Shown here: piece after piece, positions 9,673 to 19,899 of the stretch | How the letters are laid out: the number at the start of each line of letters is the position of its first letter | How positions within the stretch are numbered: the stretch's first letter is position 1 | Program-made: the position numbers and the translations under genes | Source of the DNA: Corynebacterium sp. ACRPH | Lineage (GTDB): Bacteria; Actinomycetota; Actinomycetes; Mycobacteriales; Mycobacteriaceae | Length of the DNA: 64,000 nt | Direction of reading: 5' to 3' | Assembly: GCF_022347285.1 (NCBI RefSeq) | Contig: NZ_JAKRND010000001.1 | Coordinates: 124,001 to 188,000 of the forward strand | The notes under the pieces: generated by a model | Seen by the model: only the letters and a program-made list of their open reading frames with translations | Database searches by the model: none | What the model was told of the DNA's origin: nothing

Positions 9673-11235
9673 GTGCAACTTCCCTTTTCCGCCGAGGAAT
9701 GGCGCAACCCGTTACGCGACGAATTGGATAAGCGCCTGCCGCGCATCGCCGGCCCCTGCGGCCTGGTGATCTTCGGCGTAACCGGCGACCTGGCGCGCAA
9801 GAAGCTGCTGCCCGCCGTCTACGACCTGGCGAACCGCGGCCTGCTGCCACCCGGCTTCAGCCTGATCGGCTACGGCCGCCGGGACTGGTCGAAGGAGCAG
9901 TTCGAGGAGCAGGTTCTGGAGTGCGTCAAGGATCGCGCGCGCACCCCGTGGCGCCAGAACGTGTGGGATCGCCTCGCCGAGGGCATCTTCTTCGTCACCG
10001 GCGACTTCACCACCGATTCTGCTTTTGACGCCCTCGCGGAGAAAACCCGGGAGATCGACAACGAACGCGGCACCGCCGGCAACTGGGCTTATTACCTGTC
10101 CGTCCCGCCGGACCACTTCCCCAGCGTATGCCACCAACTCGAGCGCTCGGGGCTGGCCAAGCCGGATCCGGAGCTGGGCGAGCTGCACAACGGCTGGCGC
10201 CGCGTGGTCATTGAGAAGCCCTTCGGCCACGATGAGCAGTCGGCCCACGAACTCAATGAGATCGTGAACAGCGTGTTCCCGGAATCCAGCGTGTTCCGCA
10301 TCGACCACTACCTGGGCAAGGAGACGGTGCAGAACATCCTGGCGCTGCGCTTCGCCAACCAGCTGTTCGATCCGATGTTCAACGCGCACTACGTGGACCA
10401 CGTGCAGATCACCATGGCCGAGGACATTGGCCTGGGCGGACGCGCTGGGTACTACGACGGCATCGGCGCGGCCCGCGACGTGATTCAGAACCACCTGCTG
10501 CAGCTGCTGGCGCTGATCGCCATGGAGGAGCCGGTGACGTTCAACCCGGAGGAGCTGCAGGCGGAGAAGGTGAAGGTGCTGCGCGCAACCACCCCGGTGG
10601 GGCCTTTCGCACAAACCACGGCCCGCGGGCAGTACACCTCTGGCTGGCAGGGCTCGATCCCGGTGAAAGGGCTGCGCCAAGAGGACGACTTCGACCCGGA
10701 GTCCACCACGGAGACCTACGCTGCCGCGACCTTCGAGATCTCCTCCCGTCGCTGGGCCGGGGTGCCGTTCTACCTGCGTACCGGCAAGCGGTTGGGGCGC
10801 CGCGTGACGGAGATCGCCATCGTGTTCAAGGAGGCTCCGCACCTGCCGTTCGGCCCGGGCCAGACTACCGCCCAGGGCAACAACATGCTGGTCATTCGTG
10901 TGCAGCCCGAGGAGGGCGTGCTGGTGCGCTTCGGCTCCAAGGTGCCGGGCTCGGCCATGGAAGTCCGCGACGTGAACATGGACTTCAGCTACTCCGAGTC
11001 CTTCACCGAGGAATCCCCCGAGGCCTACGAGCGCCTGATCCTGGATGCCCTGCTGGACGAGGCGAGCCTGTTCCCCACTAACGAGGAAGTGGAGCTCTCC
11101 TGGAAGATCCTGGATCCGATCCTGGACCACTGGGCCCTTCACGGGCGCCCGGAAGACTACCCCGCCGGCACGTGGGGGCCGAAGGGCGCCGAAGAGATCC
11201 TGTCCCGGTCCGGGCGGCAGTGGCGTCGCCCTTAG
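9673..11235 (+). CDS. zwf: Glucose-6-phosphate 1-dehydrogenase
   Basis: 520 residues. It oxidises glucose 6-phosphate to 6-phosphogluconolactone and makes NADPH. Visible: the Rossmann dinucleotide motif GVTGDLARKK (35-44), EKPFG (181-185) and the active-site signature RIDHYLGKE (209-217) with the catalytic histidine. GTG 9673 follows an AGGA element. Directly downstream lies opcA, whose product is needed for full G6PDH activity in corynebacteria, followed by lactonase pgl, so three consecutive genes cover the first two oxidative steps. Confidence 0.96.
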   Translation: MQLPFSAEEWRNPLRDELDKRLPRIAGPCGLVIFGVTGDLARKKLLPAVYDLANRGLLPPGFSLIGYGRRDWSKEQFEEQVLECVKDRARTPWRQNVWDRLAEGIFFVTGDFTTDSAFDALAEKTREIDNERGTAGNWAYYLSVPPDHFPSVCHQLERSGLAKPDPELGELHNGWRRVVIEKPFGHDEQSAHELNEIVNSVFPESSVFRIDHYLGKETVQNILALRFANQLFDPMFNAHYVDHVQITMAEDIGLGGRAGYYDGIGAARDVIQNHLLQLLALIAMEEPVTFNPEELQAEKVKVLRATTPVGPFAQTTARGQYTSGWQGSIPVKGLRQEDDFDPESTTETYAAATFEISSRRWAGVPFYLRTGKRLGRRVTEIAIVFKEAPHLPFGPGQTTAQGNNMLVIRVQPEEGVLVRFGSKVPGSAMEVRDVNMDFSYSESFTEESPEAYERLILDALLDEASLFPTNEEVELSWKILDPILDHWALHGRPEDYPAGTWGPKGAEEILSRSGRQWRRP

Positions 11236-11295
11236 AACCTTTTTCGTTCCCCCACCTACCCCTCCGACCGCGCGAGGAGCGCTCACTAAACGCCC

Positions 11296-12372
11296 ATGAT
11301 CATCGACCTTCCGAACACCAAGACCAAAGACATCGAGCGGCGCATCCGCGCGCTGCGTGAGGAACGCGGCGACGTCACGAGCGGGCGCGTGCTTACTCTC
11401 ATCGTCGTCACCAGTGAGGACGACGATCTCGACCGCATCATCAGCTCCACCCACGACGCTTCCCGCGAGCACCCCGCCCGCGTGATCGTGCTGGTCACGC
11501 ACCGCAGCGAGGAGTCTCTGCTGGACGCGCAGCTGCGCATTGGCGGCGATGCGGGCGCCTCCGAGATCATCATCATGCACCTGCACGGCGAGCTGTCCGC
11601 CAACCGCGCCTCCGTCGTGACTCCCCTGCTGCTGCCCGACACTCCTATCGTGGCCTGGTGGCCTGGCACTGGGCCACGCAACCCGGCGGCCGACCCCATC
11701 GGTGCGCTGGCGACCCGCCGCATAACCGACTCGTTGACGGACGAGGATGAAGATGCCCTCTACCGCCGTCGCATGACTTACACCCGCGGGGATTCGGACA
11801 TGGTGTGGAGCCGCATCACCCTGTGGCGTGGGCTCCTGGCCTCCGCGCTGGACCAGCCGCCGCACCACCCGATCGTGTCCGCCGAGGTGTGGGGGCCGAA
11901 GCACGACCCGTCCGTGGACATCGCCGCCGGCTGGCTGGCCGAGCGCCTGGATGTGCCGTTGACCAGGCACGTTACGGTCGATGGGCGCTATGGCGAGGAC
12001 GCGGAGGGCAATCGCCTGATCTCTATCGAAAAGGCGGTGCTGCACCGCCAGGTGGGGGCCATTGAGGTTGAGGCTATTGACGCCAACACGGTATCGCTGA
12101 CCGTCGGCGACCAGAAGTCCATGGTCACCCTCGGCAGGCGTGCACTGGCCGATTGCCTGGCCGAGGAGCTGCGCCACCTGGATCCGGACTACGCCTTCGG
12201 GCATGCCCTCCGCGGCCTGGTGCGCGTGAACCGCCCGGACCGCGGTCCCCGCACTTCCCAGTATCGTGGCGCGCAAACCCCCGGGCCGCAGGAGGACAAG
12301 CTGGACCGCTGGACCTCCCGCGATGCCCGCGAAACCTATAACACCTTCGATGGTCAGGAGTCTCTACGATGA
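11296..12372 (+). CDS. opcA: Glucose-6-phosphate dehydrogenase assembly protein OpcA
   Basis: 358 residues. OpcA is an accessory subunit/assembly factor of G6PDH found in actinobacteria and cyanobacteria. Seen: N-terminus MIIDLPNTKTKDIERRIR, the characteristic LLPDTPIVAWWPG segment and WSRITLWRGLLASALDQPP, with the expected length. There is no catalytic motif of its own. Its stop overlaps the pgl start by 4 nt (ATGA at 12369-12372), so the two are translationally coupled. One TATTGACGCC motif copy sits at 12075-12084 in the coding strand. Confidence 0.93.
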   Translation: MIIDLPNTKTKDIERRIRALREERGDVTSGRVLTLIVVTSEDDDLDRIISSTHDASREHPARVIVLVTHRSEESLLDAQLRIGGDAGASEIIIMHLHGELSANRASVVTPLLLPDTPIVAWWPGTGPRNPAADPIGALATRRITDSLTDEDEDALYRRRMTYTRGDSDMVWSRITLWRGLLASALDQPPHHPIVSAEVWGPKHDPSVDIAAGWLAERLDVPLTRHVTVDGRYGEDAEGNRLISIEKAVLHRQVGAIEVEAIDANTVSLTVGDQKSMVTLGRRALADCLAEELRHLDPDYAFGHALRGLVRVNRPDRGPRTSQYRGAQTPGPQEDKLDRWTSRDARETYNTFDGQESLR

Positions 12373-13202
12373 AGCCCACGCAGAATAGCCGCCGCACCGC
12401 AGTTGTCAGCGACAAGACGGGGGTGGAGCTGCGCCCCCGCGACAACAAGCAGGATCTCGCAACCGCCGCGGCCCGCGAGTTCATCAACACCGTGGCGGAA
12501 TTGCAGCGCACCGGGGATACCGTGACGGGCGACGGCATGGTCCGCGTGGTGCTGACCGGCGGCGGGGCGGGCATCGACACCCTGGCGGAGATCGCCGCCC
12601 TGGATCACGCAGCGCAGCAGACGGCGGAGGACTTCCCCGTCACCGCGATCGACTGGTCCCAGGTATATGTTTTCTTCGGCGACGAGCGCTTCCTGGCCGC
12701 CGGCGACCCGGAGCGAAACGACAAGCAGGCCTTCGATGCACTGCTGCGCCATGTGAACATCCCCTCGCTGAACGTGTTCCGTGTCCCAGCCCTGGCCGCC
12801 GGCGAGGAGGCCGACGGCCCGGCGCTGGATTCCGCCGCCGAGTTCTACGGCAAGACGGTGGATCAGGTGGCCCCCGAGGGCTTCGACATTCACCTGCTGG
12901 GGATGGGGCCGGAGGGGCACATCAACTCGCTGTTCCCGCACACCGACGCGCTACTGCACGCCGAGGGTTCGGTGGTCGCGGTGCGCGAGTGCCCGAAGCC
13001 CCCGGCGGAGCGCATCAGCCTGACCATGCAGGCGGTTAATCGCTCCCGGCAGGTGTGGTTGCTGGTCAGCGGCGAGGAAAAGAAAGAAGCTGCGGGCCAG
13101 GTGTTTAACGGCGGCAATGGCGCCGAGTGGCCCGCAGCATTGGCCTCCGGAACGGAGGCGACGCTGCTGTGGGTTGACGAGGCCGCCAACCCGCTGCTTT
13201 AA
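12369..13202 (+). CDS. pgl: 6-phosphogluconolactonase
   Basis: 277 residues, DevB/SOL family. It hydrolyses the lactone made by Zwf to 6-phosphogluconate. Visible: VVLTGGGAGIDTLAEI in the N-terminal phosphate-binding region, WSQVYVFFGDERF with the conserved GDER, and GFDIHLLGMGPEGHINSLFP containing the GxGxxGH element. The start is fixed by the ATGA overlap with opcA. It is the last gene of the pentose phosphate operon; only 21 nt separate it from the convergent secG gene, with a short GC-rich hairpin but no T-tract. Confidence 0.94.
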   Translation: MKPTQNSRRTAVVSDKTGVELRPRDNKQDLATAAAREFINTVAELQRTGDTVTGDGMVRVVLTGGGAGIDTLAEIAALDHAAQQTAEDFPVTAIDWSQVYVFFGDERFLAAGDPERNDKQAFDALLRHVNIPSLNVFRVPALAAGEEADGPALDSAAEFYGKTVDQVAPEGFDIHLLGMGPEGHINSLFPHTDALLHAEGSVVAVRECPKPPAERISLTMQAVNRSRQVWLLVSGEEKKEAAGQVFNGGNGAEWPAALASGTEATLLWVDEAANPLL

Positions 13203-13223
13203 GTTGTTTAAGCGGTCTGGCTG

Positions 13224-13463
13224 CTAGGCCAGGCCGTAGTGCAGAACCAGGTTCAGGCCGATCAGGGCCAGCAGCCAGATCACTGCGGTACCCACGGTCA
13301 GGCGATCCAGGTTCTTCTCCGCCACGGTGGAACCGGACAGGTTGGACTGCATGCCGCCACCGAACAGGCTGGACAGGCCGCCGCCCTTACCCTTGTGCAG
13401 CAACACGGAAAGGCCCATCAGCAAGCTGGTGATAACCAGGATGATCTGCAGCGTTAGGATCAA
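13224..13463 (-). CDS. secG: Preprotein translocase subunit SecG
   Basis: 79 residues with two hydrophobic segments (about 3-20 and 58-77) joined by a Gly-rich loop, GKGGGLSSLFGGGMQSNLSGS. This is the typical SecG plan for the SecYEG channel. The best start is TTG at 13463 with a GAGGG element upstream; no ATG or GTG fits the family length. It is the last gene after ppc, a linkage conserved in corynebacteria. Confidence 0.9.
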   Translation of the reverse strand: MILTLQIILVITSLLMGLSVLLHKGKGGGLSSLFGGGMQSNLSGSTVAEKNLDRLTVGTAVIWLLALIGLNLVLHYGLA

Positions 13464-13540
13464 TGCCCTACCCTCAACTCTTCTTTTGAAATCGACTAAC
13501 TAAAACTTTCAATTAACACCACGAATTTACCCGCTGTAGC

Positions 13541-13567
13541 CCCCGCGTGACAACCTGCCACGCGGGG
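13541..13567 (-). terminator. Hairpin after ppc
   Basis: A perfect 9-bp stem CCCCGCGTG/CACGCGGGG with a 9-nt loop lies 36 nt past the ppc stop, between ppc and secG. It is not followed by a T-tract, so it could be a weak terminator or an mRNA-stabilising end rather than a full stop; secG may depend on a further promoter in the AT-rich stretch 13466-13530. Confidence 0.5.
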
Positions 13568-13602
13568 TGCGGCGTACTAGCTCCCTTGCTATCTCGAGTT
13601 AC

Positions 13603-16449
13603 CTAACCCGAGTTGCGCAGCGCGGTGGCCAGACCGTTCATCGTTAGCTGGATGCCGGAGCGCACGCTATCGGAATCGTCGCCGGCGCGGAAGCGGCGCA
13701 GCAGCTCCACCTGCAGCAGGTTCAGCGGCACCAGGTACGGGAATCGGTTGCGCACGGAGCTGACCAGCTCTGGGTTGTCCGCCAGCAGGGTTTCCCGCTC
13801 GGTGATCTGCAGGAACATATCCACAGTCAGCTTGTACTCCTCGACGATCACGCCGAAGATTCGCTCCGCCGCTTCCCTATCGCCCACCAGCTCGGAGTAC
13901 AGCTGCGCGATGGAAAGGTCCGCCTTCGACATCACCTGGGCCATATTAGAAAGCACCGAGTCAAAGAAAGGCCAGCGCCTGTGGAGCTCCCGCAGGTAGT
14001 TGAGGCGCGAGGTGGCGTCACCAGAAACAGAAGAACCATCCTCGATCCACCGCTTCAGGGCACTGCCCACGCCGAACCAACCGGGCAGCATCACGCGCGA
14101 CTGCGACCAGCTGAGCACCCACGGGATGGCGCGCAGATCCGAGACCGCGGTGGTCTGCTTGCGCGAGGAGGGGCGGGAGCCGATGTTCAGGCTGCCGATC
14201 TCCGCCAGCGGCGTAGAGGTGGTGAAGTACTCGATGAAGCCCGGATCCTCGTGCATGAGTGCGGAGTAGGCCTTCCTCGATTCCTCCGCGATCTGCCGCA
14301 TGGTTTCGAAGGCGACGTCCGGATCGTTGAGATCGTCGACGGGCAGCAGGCTGGCCTCCAGGGTGGCGGCCACTAGGGCCTCCAGGTTGCGGGAGGCGTT
14401 GGCGGGGTCGCCGTACTTGGCGGAGATGATCTCGCCCTGCTCGGTGATGCGCACCGCACCCTGCACCGCGCCCTTCGGCTGCGCCAGGATTGCGTCGTAG
14501 GAAGGGCCGCCGCCGCGTCCGACGGTGCCACCACGCCCGTGGAACAGGCGCAGAAACAGCCCGGCCTCGCGGGAGGCCTCGACCAGCGCCAACTCCGCGT
14601 CGTACAGCGCCCAGTTGGCGGCGAAGTAGCCCCCGTCCTTGTTGGAATCGGAGTAGCCGAGCATGATCTCCTGGATATCGCCGCGCCCCGCTACGTAGTT
14701 GCGGTACAGCGGCAACTGCCAGAGCTGGCGCATGATGTCCGCACCACCGGAGAGGTCATCGATCGTCTCAAACAACGGGATGATGTCCACGGACCCCTGC
14801 GGGTTCTCGCCGTTCGCCTGGATCAGACCGACTTCCTTCAGCAGGATCATCGGCTCGATCACGTCGGAGACGGACGAGGCCATCGAGATAATGCAATGTG
14901 GCACCACCTCCACGCCGAACTTCTTGGCAGCCTGCGCCGCGGCGCGGAAGATGCCCAGCTCGCGGGCCGTCTCCTCCGACCATTCGGCCTCCGGATCGGA
15001 TAGGGGCCGCGGGCTGGCCAGCTCGGTCAGCAGCAACTCCACCTTCGCGTCCTCGTCCAACTCGGCGTAGTTCTCCGCCACGCCTGCGCGGGCGAAGACT
15101 TCCGTCAGCACGTTCTCGAAGCTCTCGGAGTTCTGGCGCAGGTCCAGCGAGTACAGGTTGAAGCCGAAGGTCTCCACGGCTTCCCGCAGATCCGCCAGGG
15201 TGTGATCGGCCAGCAGGTCGTCCATGGAATGGCGCAGGGCCTGATCCACCGTGTCGATGTCCGCCAGCAGCTCCGCCGGGTTGGCATAGGGCTCGTGGCC
15301 CTTGTGGATGCCTCCGGAGACCACCGGCTCGCCCAGGGTGTGCTTGGCCGTGGCAGCCACCCGCCCACGCATACCGTGGAGGGCGCGGCGGAAGGGCTCG
15401 TCCACGCGGGAAGGCACGTCGTTGCGCCCACGGTCGGCCAGCTGCTCCAGCGCTTCGGTCGTGTCAATGAACTTGGAGGACAAGCTGAGCTCGTGCTCCA
15501 GCGCGTAGATGGTCTTCTGGTAGTGGTCGAAGATAGTGCGAGCGGCGAAGGTCGTGGCTATGCTCACCGTTTCCGCCGTCACGTACGGGTTGCCGTCGTG
15601 GTCACCGCCGATCCACGAGCCGGGGCGCGCGACCGCGGTACGGGGCACCACGTCGCCGTATTGCTCCTTCATGTGCTCGTTCACGCGGCGGTTGATGGCC
15701 GGGATCTCGCTGAGCAGGCTGATGCCGTAGTAGCGCAGCCCCACCTTGATCTCGTCCTCGATGCGCGGACGCACGCTGCGGATCAGGGAAGTCTGCCACA
15801 GCAGCGTCATCCTGCGGCGGATCACCAGCTCGATCTCGGCCAGCTGGCGTGCCGAACGCACCGAATCGGGGTTGAGCTTCAGCTCCTTGAGCACCCGTGC
15901 GCGCCGACGCATCATTTTGATTATGTCGGTCTGCACGTCGAACACGGTCCGGCGGCGGGTCTCCGTCGGGTGCGCCGTCAGTACCGGCGCTACCAGGGCG
16001 TTCGCCATGGTCTCGGCGACCTTCTCCACCGGCACCTCGCGGTTGTGCAGTTCCTGCCAGGTGTAGGCCAGCGTGGAGCGCGGCGCGGTGTTGCCGCGGT
16101 CCTCCTCGAGGTCGCGCACCCGCTCGACGTACAGGTCTTCTGCCAGGTTAGCCATCAGCGCAAAGTGCGAGAACGCGCGGATAACCGGCAGCGCCTTTTC
16201 TGTCGGCAGCGTGTTGAACTGCTCGGCGAGCTCCTCAATAGGCATCTCACCGTAGCGCAGGTCGAACGCCGCGCTGCGGGTGTTTTCGATCAGGTTGAAG
16301 GTGTAGTCGCCCTCCTGCTCGCGGATGACCTCACCCAAGATGCGCCCCAGGTAGCGGGTATCGTCCCGCACCGTTGGGCTGATCTCGGGGTGGGCAATCT
16401 CCTCGGGAGCGACGGGAATTGCGGTGCCGCGGATCGTGTCTTTGCTCAT
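13603..16449 (-). CDS. ppc: Phosphoenolpyruvate carboxylase
   Basis: 948 residues. It carboxylates PEP to oxaloacetate, the main anaplerotic step in corynebacteria. Visible: the catalytic histidine motif VLTAHPTETRRRTV (His160), the active-site stretch GYSDSNKDGGYFAANW, the Gly-rich LFHGRGGTVGRGGGP around residue 620 and LRAIPWVLSWSQSR near the C-terminal third. It is slightly longer than the well-known 919-residue corynebacterial enzyme because of an N-terminal extension. Start ATG 16449 lies 12 nt after the tpiA stop, so ppc is in the glycolytic gene string gap-pgk-tpiA-ppc-secG. Confidence 0.96.
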   Translation of the reverse strand: MSKDTIRGTAIPVAPEEIAHPEISPTVRDDTRYLGRILGEVIREQEGDYTFNLIENTRSAAFDLRYGEMPIEELAEQFNTLPTEKALPVIRAFSHFALMANLAEDLYVERVRDLEEDRGNTAPRSTLAYTWQELHNREVPVEKVAETMANALVAPVLTAHPTETRRRTVFDVQTDIIKMMRRRARVLKELKLNPDSVRSARQLAEIELVIRRRMTLLWQTSLIRSVRPRIEDEIKVGLRYYGISLLSEIPAINRRVNEHMKEQYGDVVPRTAVARPGSWIGGDHDGNPYVTAETVSIATTFAARTIFDHYQKTIYALEHELSLSSKFIDTTEALEQLADRGRNDVPSRVDEPFRRALHGMRGRVAATAKHTLGEPVVSGGIHKGHEPYANPAELLADIDTVDQALRHSMDDLLADHTLADLREAVETFGFNLYSLDLRQNSESFENVLTEVFARAGVAENYAELDEDAKVELLLTELASPRPLSDPEAEWSEETARELGIFRAAAQAAKKFGVEVVPHCIISMASSVSDVIEPMILLKEVGLIQANGENPQGSVDIIPLFETIDDLSGGADIMRQLWQLPLYRNYVAGRGDIQEIMLGYSDSNKDGGYFAANWALYDAELALVEASREAGLFLRLFHGRGGTVGRGGGPSYDAILAQPKGAVQGAVRITEQGEIISAKYGDPANASRNLEALVAATLEASLLPVDDLNDPDVAFETMRQIAEESRKAYSALMHEDPGFIEYFTTSTPLAEIGSLNIGSRPSSRKQTTAVSDLRAIPWVLSWSQSRVMLPGWFGVGSALKRWIEDGSSVSGDATSRLNYLRELHRRWPFFDSVLSNMAQVMSKADLSIAQLYSELVGDREAAERIFGVIVEEYKLTVDMFLQITERETLLADNPELVSSVRNRFPYLVPLNLLQVELLRRFRAGDDSDSVRSGIQLTMNGLATALRNSG

Positions 16450-16461
16450 CTCTATCGCTTC

Positions 16462-17247
16462 TTAAGCGGTTGCCTTAGCCGCTGCGGCAGCTAGACGGGC
16501 AAAGTCTTCGCCGTCTAGTGACGCCCCGCCGACCAGACCGCCATCGACGTCAGGCTGGCTGACCAGCTCTCCGACGGAGTCGGTCTTCACGGAACCGCCG
16601 TAGAGGATGCGGATACCAGCGGCAACCTCCTCGCCCGCCAGCTCTGCAACGAGCGCGCGGATGGCGTGGCAGACTTCCTGCGCGTCCTCGGCGGAGGCAA
16701 CCTTGCCGGTGCCGATGGCCCAGACCGGCTCGTAGGCGATGACCGTCTTGGCCAAATCTTCCGCGGACAGGCCGGCCAGGGAGGCCTTGGTCTGCTCCTT
16801 GACGAACTCGACGTGCTCACCCTTTTCACGGATGTCCAGCTGCTCGCCGACGCACACGATTGGCTGCAGCTCGCTATCCAGTGCGGCGCGGGCCTTGGCT
16901 GCCACTACCTCGTCGGTTTCCCTGTGGTACTGGCGGCGCTCCGAGTGGCCGACGATGGCCCAGGTGCAGCCGAGCTTCTGCAGCATCGCGCCGGAGACCT
17001 CGCCGGTGTAGGCGCCGGAGGCGTGCTGGGAAACATCCTGGCCGCCGTAGGTGATGGCCAGCTTGTCCCCGTCGACCAGGGTCTGCACGGAGCGGATGTC
17101 GGTGAACGGTGGGATGAAGGCCACGTCAACGGACTCGTAGTATTCCTTCGGCAGTGCGAAGACGAACTTCTGGACGACCTGCATGGCCTCCAGGTGGTTC
17201 AGGTTCATCTTCCAGTTGCCGGCGATTAGGGGCTTGCGTGCGGTCAT
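16462..17247 (-). CDS. tpiA: Triosephosphate isomerase
   Basis: 261 residues, a complete TIM barrel. It interconverts dihydroxyacetone phosphate and glyceraldehyde 3-phosphate. The catalytic residues are visible: AGNWKMN with Lys13, IVGHSERR with His101, and [11 protein letters not shown] with Glu173 plus the start of the mobile loop. The phosphate-binding ILYGGSVK and [10 protein letters not shown] are present near the C-terminus. A TAGTGACGCC motif copy (16516-16525) lies antisense in the last codons. It is followed by ppc after 12 nt. Confidence 0.96.
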   Translation of the reverse strand: MTARKPLIAGNWKMNLNHLEAMQVVQKFVFALPKEYYESVDVAFIPPFTDIRSVQTLVDGDKLAITYGGQDVSQHASGAYTGEVSGAMLQKLGCTWAIVGHSERRQYHRETDEVVAAKARAALDSELQPIVCVGEQLDIREKGEHVEFVKEQTKASLAGLSAEDLAKTVIAYEPVWAIGTGKVASAEDAQEVCHAIRALVAELAGEEVAAGIRILYGGSVKTDSVGELVSQPDVDGGLVGGASLDGEDFARLAAAAAKATA

Positions 17248-17266
17248 GAAAGTCTATGCCTCTCTA

Positions 17267-17295
17267 GTTCTTTCTAGATCTGGTTCTTTCTAGAT
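17267..17295. repeat. Direct repeat GTTCTTTCTAGAT x2 in the tpiA/pgk spacer
   Basis: Two exact 13-nt copies at 17267-17279 and 17283-17295, 16 nt apart, both carrying the otherwise rare CTAG. They lie in the 97-nt spacer between the pgk stop and the tpiA start. No function is evident. Confidence 0.6.
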
Positions 17296-17344
17296 GGCTG
17301 CTGCTTGGCGCAGCTTGTTCTTGTTGCAAACGTCGGGGGCTGCT

Positions 17345-18556
17345 TTAGCTCTCCAGGACGGAAACGCCGGGCAGCTCCTTGCCCTCCAGGAACTCCAGGG
17401 AGGCGCCGCCGCCGGTGGAGATGTGGGAGAAGCCCTCCTCGTCCAGCCCCAGGGTGCGCACAGCTGCAGCCGAGTCGCCGCCGCCGACGACCGAGAAAGC
17501 ACCCGCAGCGGTGGCGTCAATAATCGCCTGAGCAACACTGCGCGTACCCTCAGCGAACGCAGGGAACTCGAATACGCCCATCGGGCCGTTCCAGAAGACG
17601 GTCTTGGACTTGGAGAGAACCTCGGCGAAGGCCTTGACGGACTCCGGGCCGATGTCCAGGCCCATCCAGCCCGCCGGGATGGAGTTCAGGTCGACGGTGC
17701 GGTGGTCAGCGTCCTTGTCGAAGCGCTCTGCGACCACAACGTCGGTAGGCAGCGCGATGACGTCGCCGAAGCGCTCCAGCAGGTCCTTGCAGGTGTCGAT
17801 CATGTCTTCCTGCAGCAGGGAGCCGCCGACCTCGTAGTCCTTGGCAGCGAGGAAGGTGAAGCACATGCCGCCGCCGATGATGAGGTTGTCCACGCGCGGG
17901 GCGAGAGCCTCGATGACGCCCAGCTTGTCAGAGACCTTGGATCCACCCAGCACGACGGCGTAGGGCTTCTCCGGGTTCTCCGACACCTTGCGCAGCACGT
18001 TCAGCTCGGCCTCCACCAGGCCGCCGGCGTAGTGCGGCAGCTTCTTAGCCACGTCGTACACGGAGGCCTGCTTGCGGTGAACCACGCCGAAGCCGTCGGA
18101 GACGAAGGCGCCGTTGTCGCCGGTCAGGGCTGCCAGCTCGGCGGCGAACTCTGTTCGCTCAGCCTCGTCCTTCGAGGTTTCACGGGCATCGAAACGGACG
18201 TTTTCCAGCAGCAGAATGTCACCGTCGTCCAGGCCGTTGGCGCGCTCGTGGGCATCCTCGCCCGTGACGTCGGTGGCCAGCGGTACCCACTGGTCCAGGC
18301 GCTCGGCCAGAGCCTCGGCGACAGGGGCCAGGGAGAACTCTTCCTTGAACTCGCCCTTTGGGCGGCCCAGGTGGGCGGAGACGACGACGCGGGCGCCGGC
18401 TTCCAGCAGAGCCTTCAGTGTGGGCACGGAGGCATCGATGCGACCCGGGTCGGTGATGTTGCCGTCGGACAGCGGGACGTTCAGGTCAGCGCGGACCAGG
18501 ACGTGGCGGCCCTGTACGCCCTCGTTGATCAGATCTTGAACGGTCTTGATGGCCAT
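17345..18556 (-). CDS. pgk: Phosphoglycerate kinase
   Basis: 403 residues, two Rossmann-like lobes. It transfers phosphate from 1,3-bisphosphoglycerate to ADP. Visible: [11 protein letters not shown] near residue 20, SAHLGRPKG (about 60-68), LLENVRF, the nucleotide-binding [11 protein letters not shown], and the C-terminal [23 protein letters not shown] copy in the coding strand (17513-17522) uses the AT-ending codon ATT for Ile. It is separated from upstream gap by a strong hairpin (18622-18685), so pgk-tpiA-ppc may also have its own promoter. Confidence 0.96.
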   Translation of the reverse strand: MAIKTVQDLINEGVQGRHVLVRADLNVPLSDGNITDPGRIDASVPTLKALLEAGARVVVSAHLGRPKGEFKEEFSLAPVAEALAERLDQWVPLATDVTGEDAHERANGLDDGDILLLENVRFDARETSKDEAERTEFAAELAALTGDNGAFVSDGFGVVHRKQASVYDVAKKLPHYAGGLVEAELNVLRKVSENPEKPYAVVLGGSKVSDKLGVIEALAPRVDNLIIGGGMCFTFLAAKDYEVGGSLLQEDMIDTCKDLLERFGDVIALPTDVVVAERFDKDADHRTVDLNSIPAGWMGLDIGPESVKAFAEVLSKSKTVFWNGPMGVFEFPAFAEGTRSVAQAIIDATAAGAFSVVGGGDSAAAVRTLGLDEEGFSHISTGGGASLEFLEGKELPGVSVLES

Positions 18557-18621
18557 GGGAAGCTCCTTGAATTTTCTGCTGGGGTTGATTCTTATGGGGT
18601 TAAAGCGGGTTTGTATGAATA

Positions 18622-18685
18622 AGAGAAAACGGGTCGACTCGATCGGCGCGACGCGCTAACGTGCGGCGATCGGAGCCGAACCCGT
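18622..18685 (-). terminator. Intercistronic terminator-like hairpin between gap and pgk
   Basis: On the minus strand an imperfect stem of about 17 pairs starts ACGGGT (18680-18685) and ends ACCCGT (18629-18634), with an inner CGATCG pair, and is followed directly by TTTTCTC. This is a good rho-independent shape. Located between gap and pgk, it would reduce readthrough and let gap be expressed at a higher level than pgk. Confidence 0.65.
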
Positions 18686-18731
18686 CATTGTCCTAAATCG
18701 TCCTAAAGGGGACTTTCAGCCGGTAAGCGCC

Positions 18732-19787
<1,056 letters not shown>

Positions 19788-19878
19788 CAAGGCCCACGGC
19801 TCAATAAACCAAGCCCTCGACCCTCACGCCGACACCTCCGAGAGTACCTGCGCCCCACCAGCTTCGCAGGGATTACTA

Positions 19879-19898
19879 ACCCCCTTTGGGACGGGGGT
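19879..19898 (-). terminator. Hairpin just after the whiA stop
   Basis: ACCCCC/GGGGGT 6-bp stem with an 8-nt loop immediately after the whiA stop codon, followed by TAGTAATC rather than a T-run. Probable transcript end of the uvrC-rapZ-yvcK-whiA operon, but weak as an intrinsic terminator. Confidence 0.4.
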
Positions 19899-19899
19899 A

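Noticed and set aside
9712..12276. Open frame of about 850 codons on the minus strand opposite zwf and opcA
   Set aside because: Antisense shadow of two certain genes; composition is His/Arg/Gly/Val-rich without any domain.
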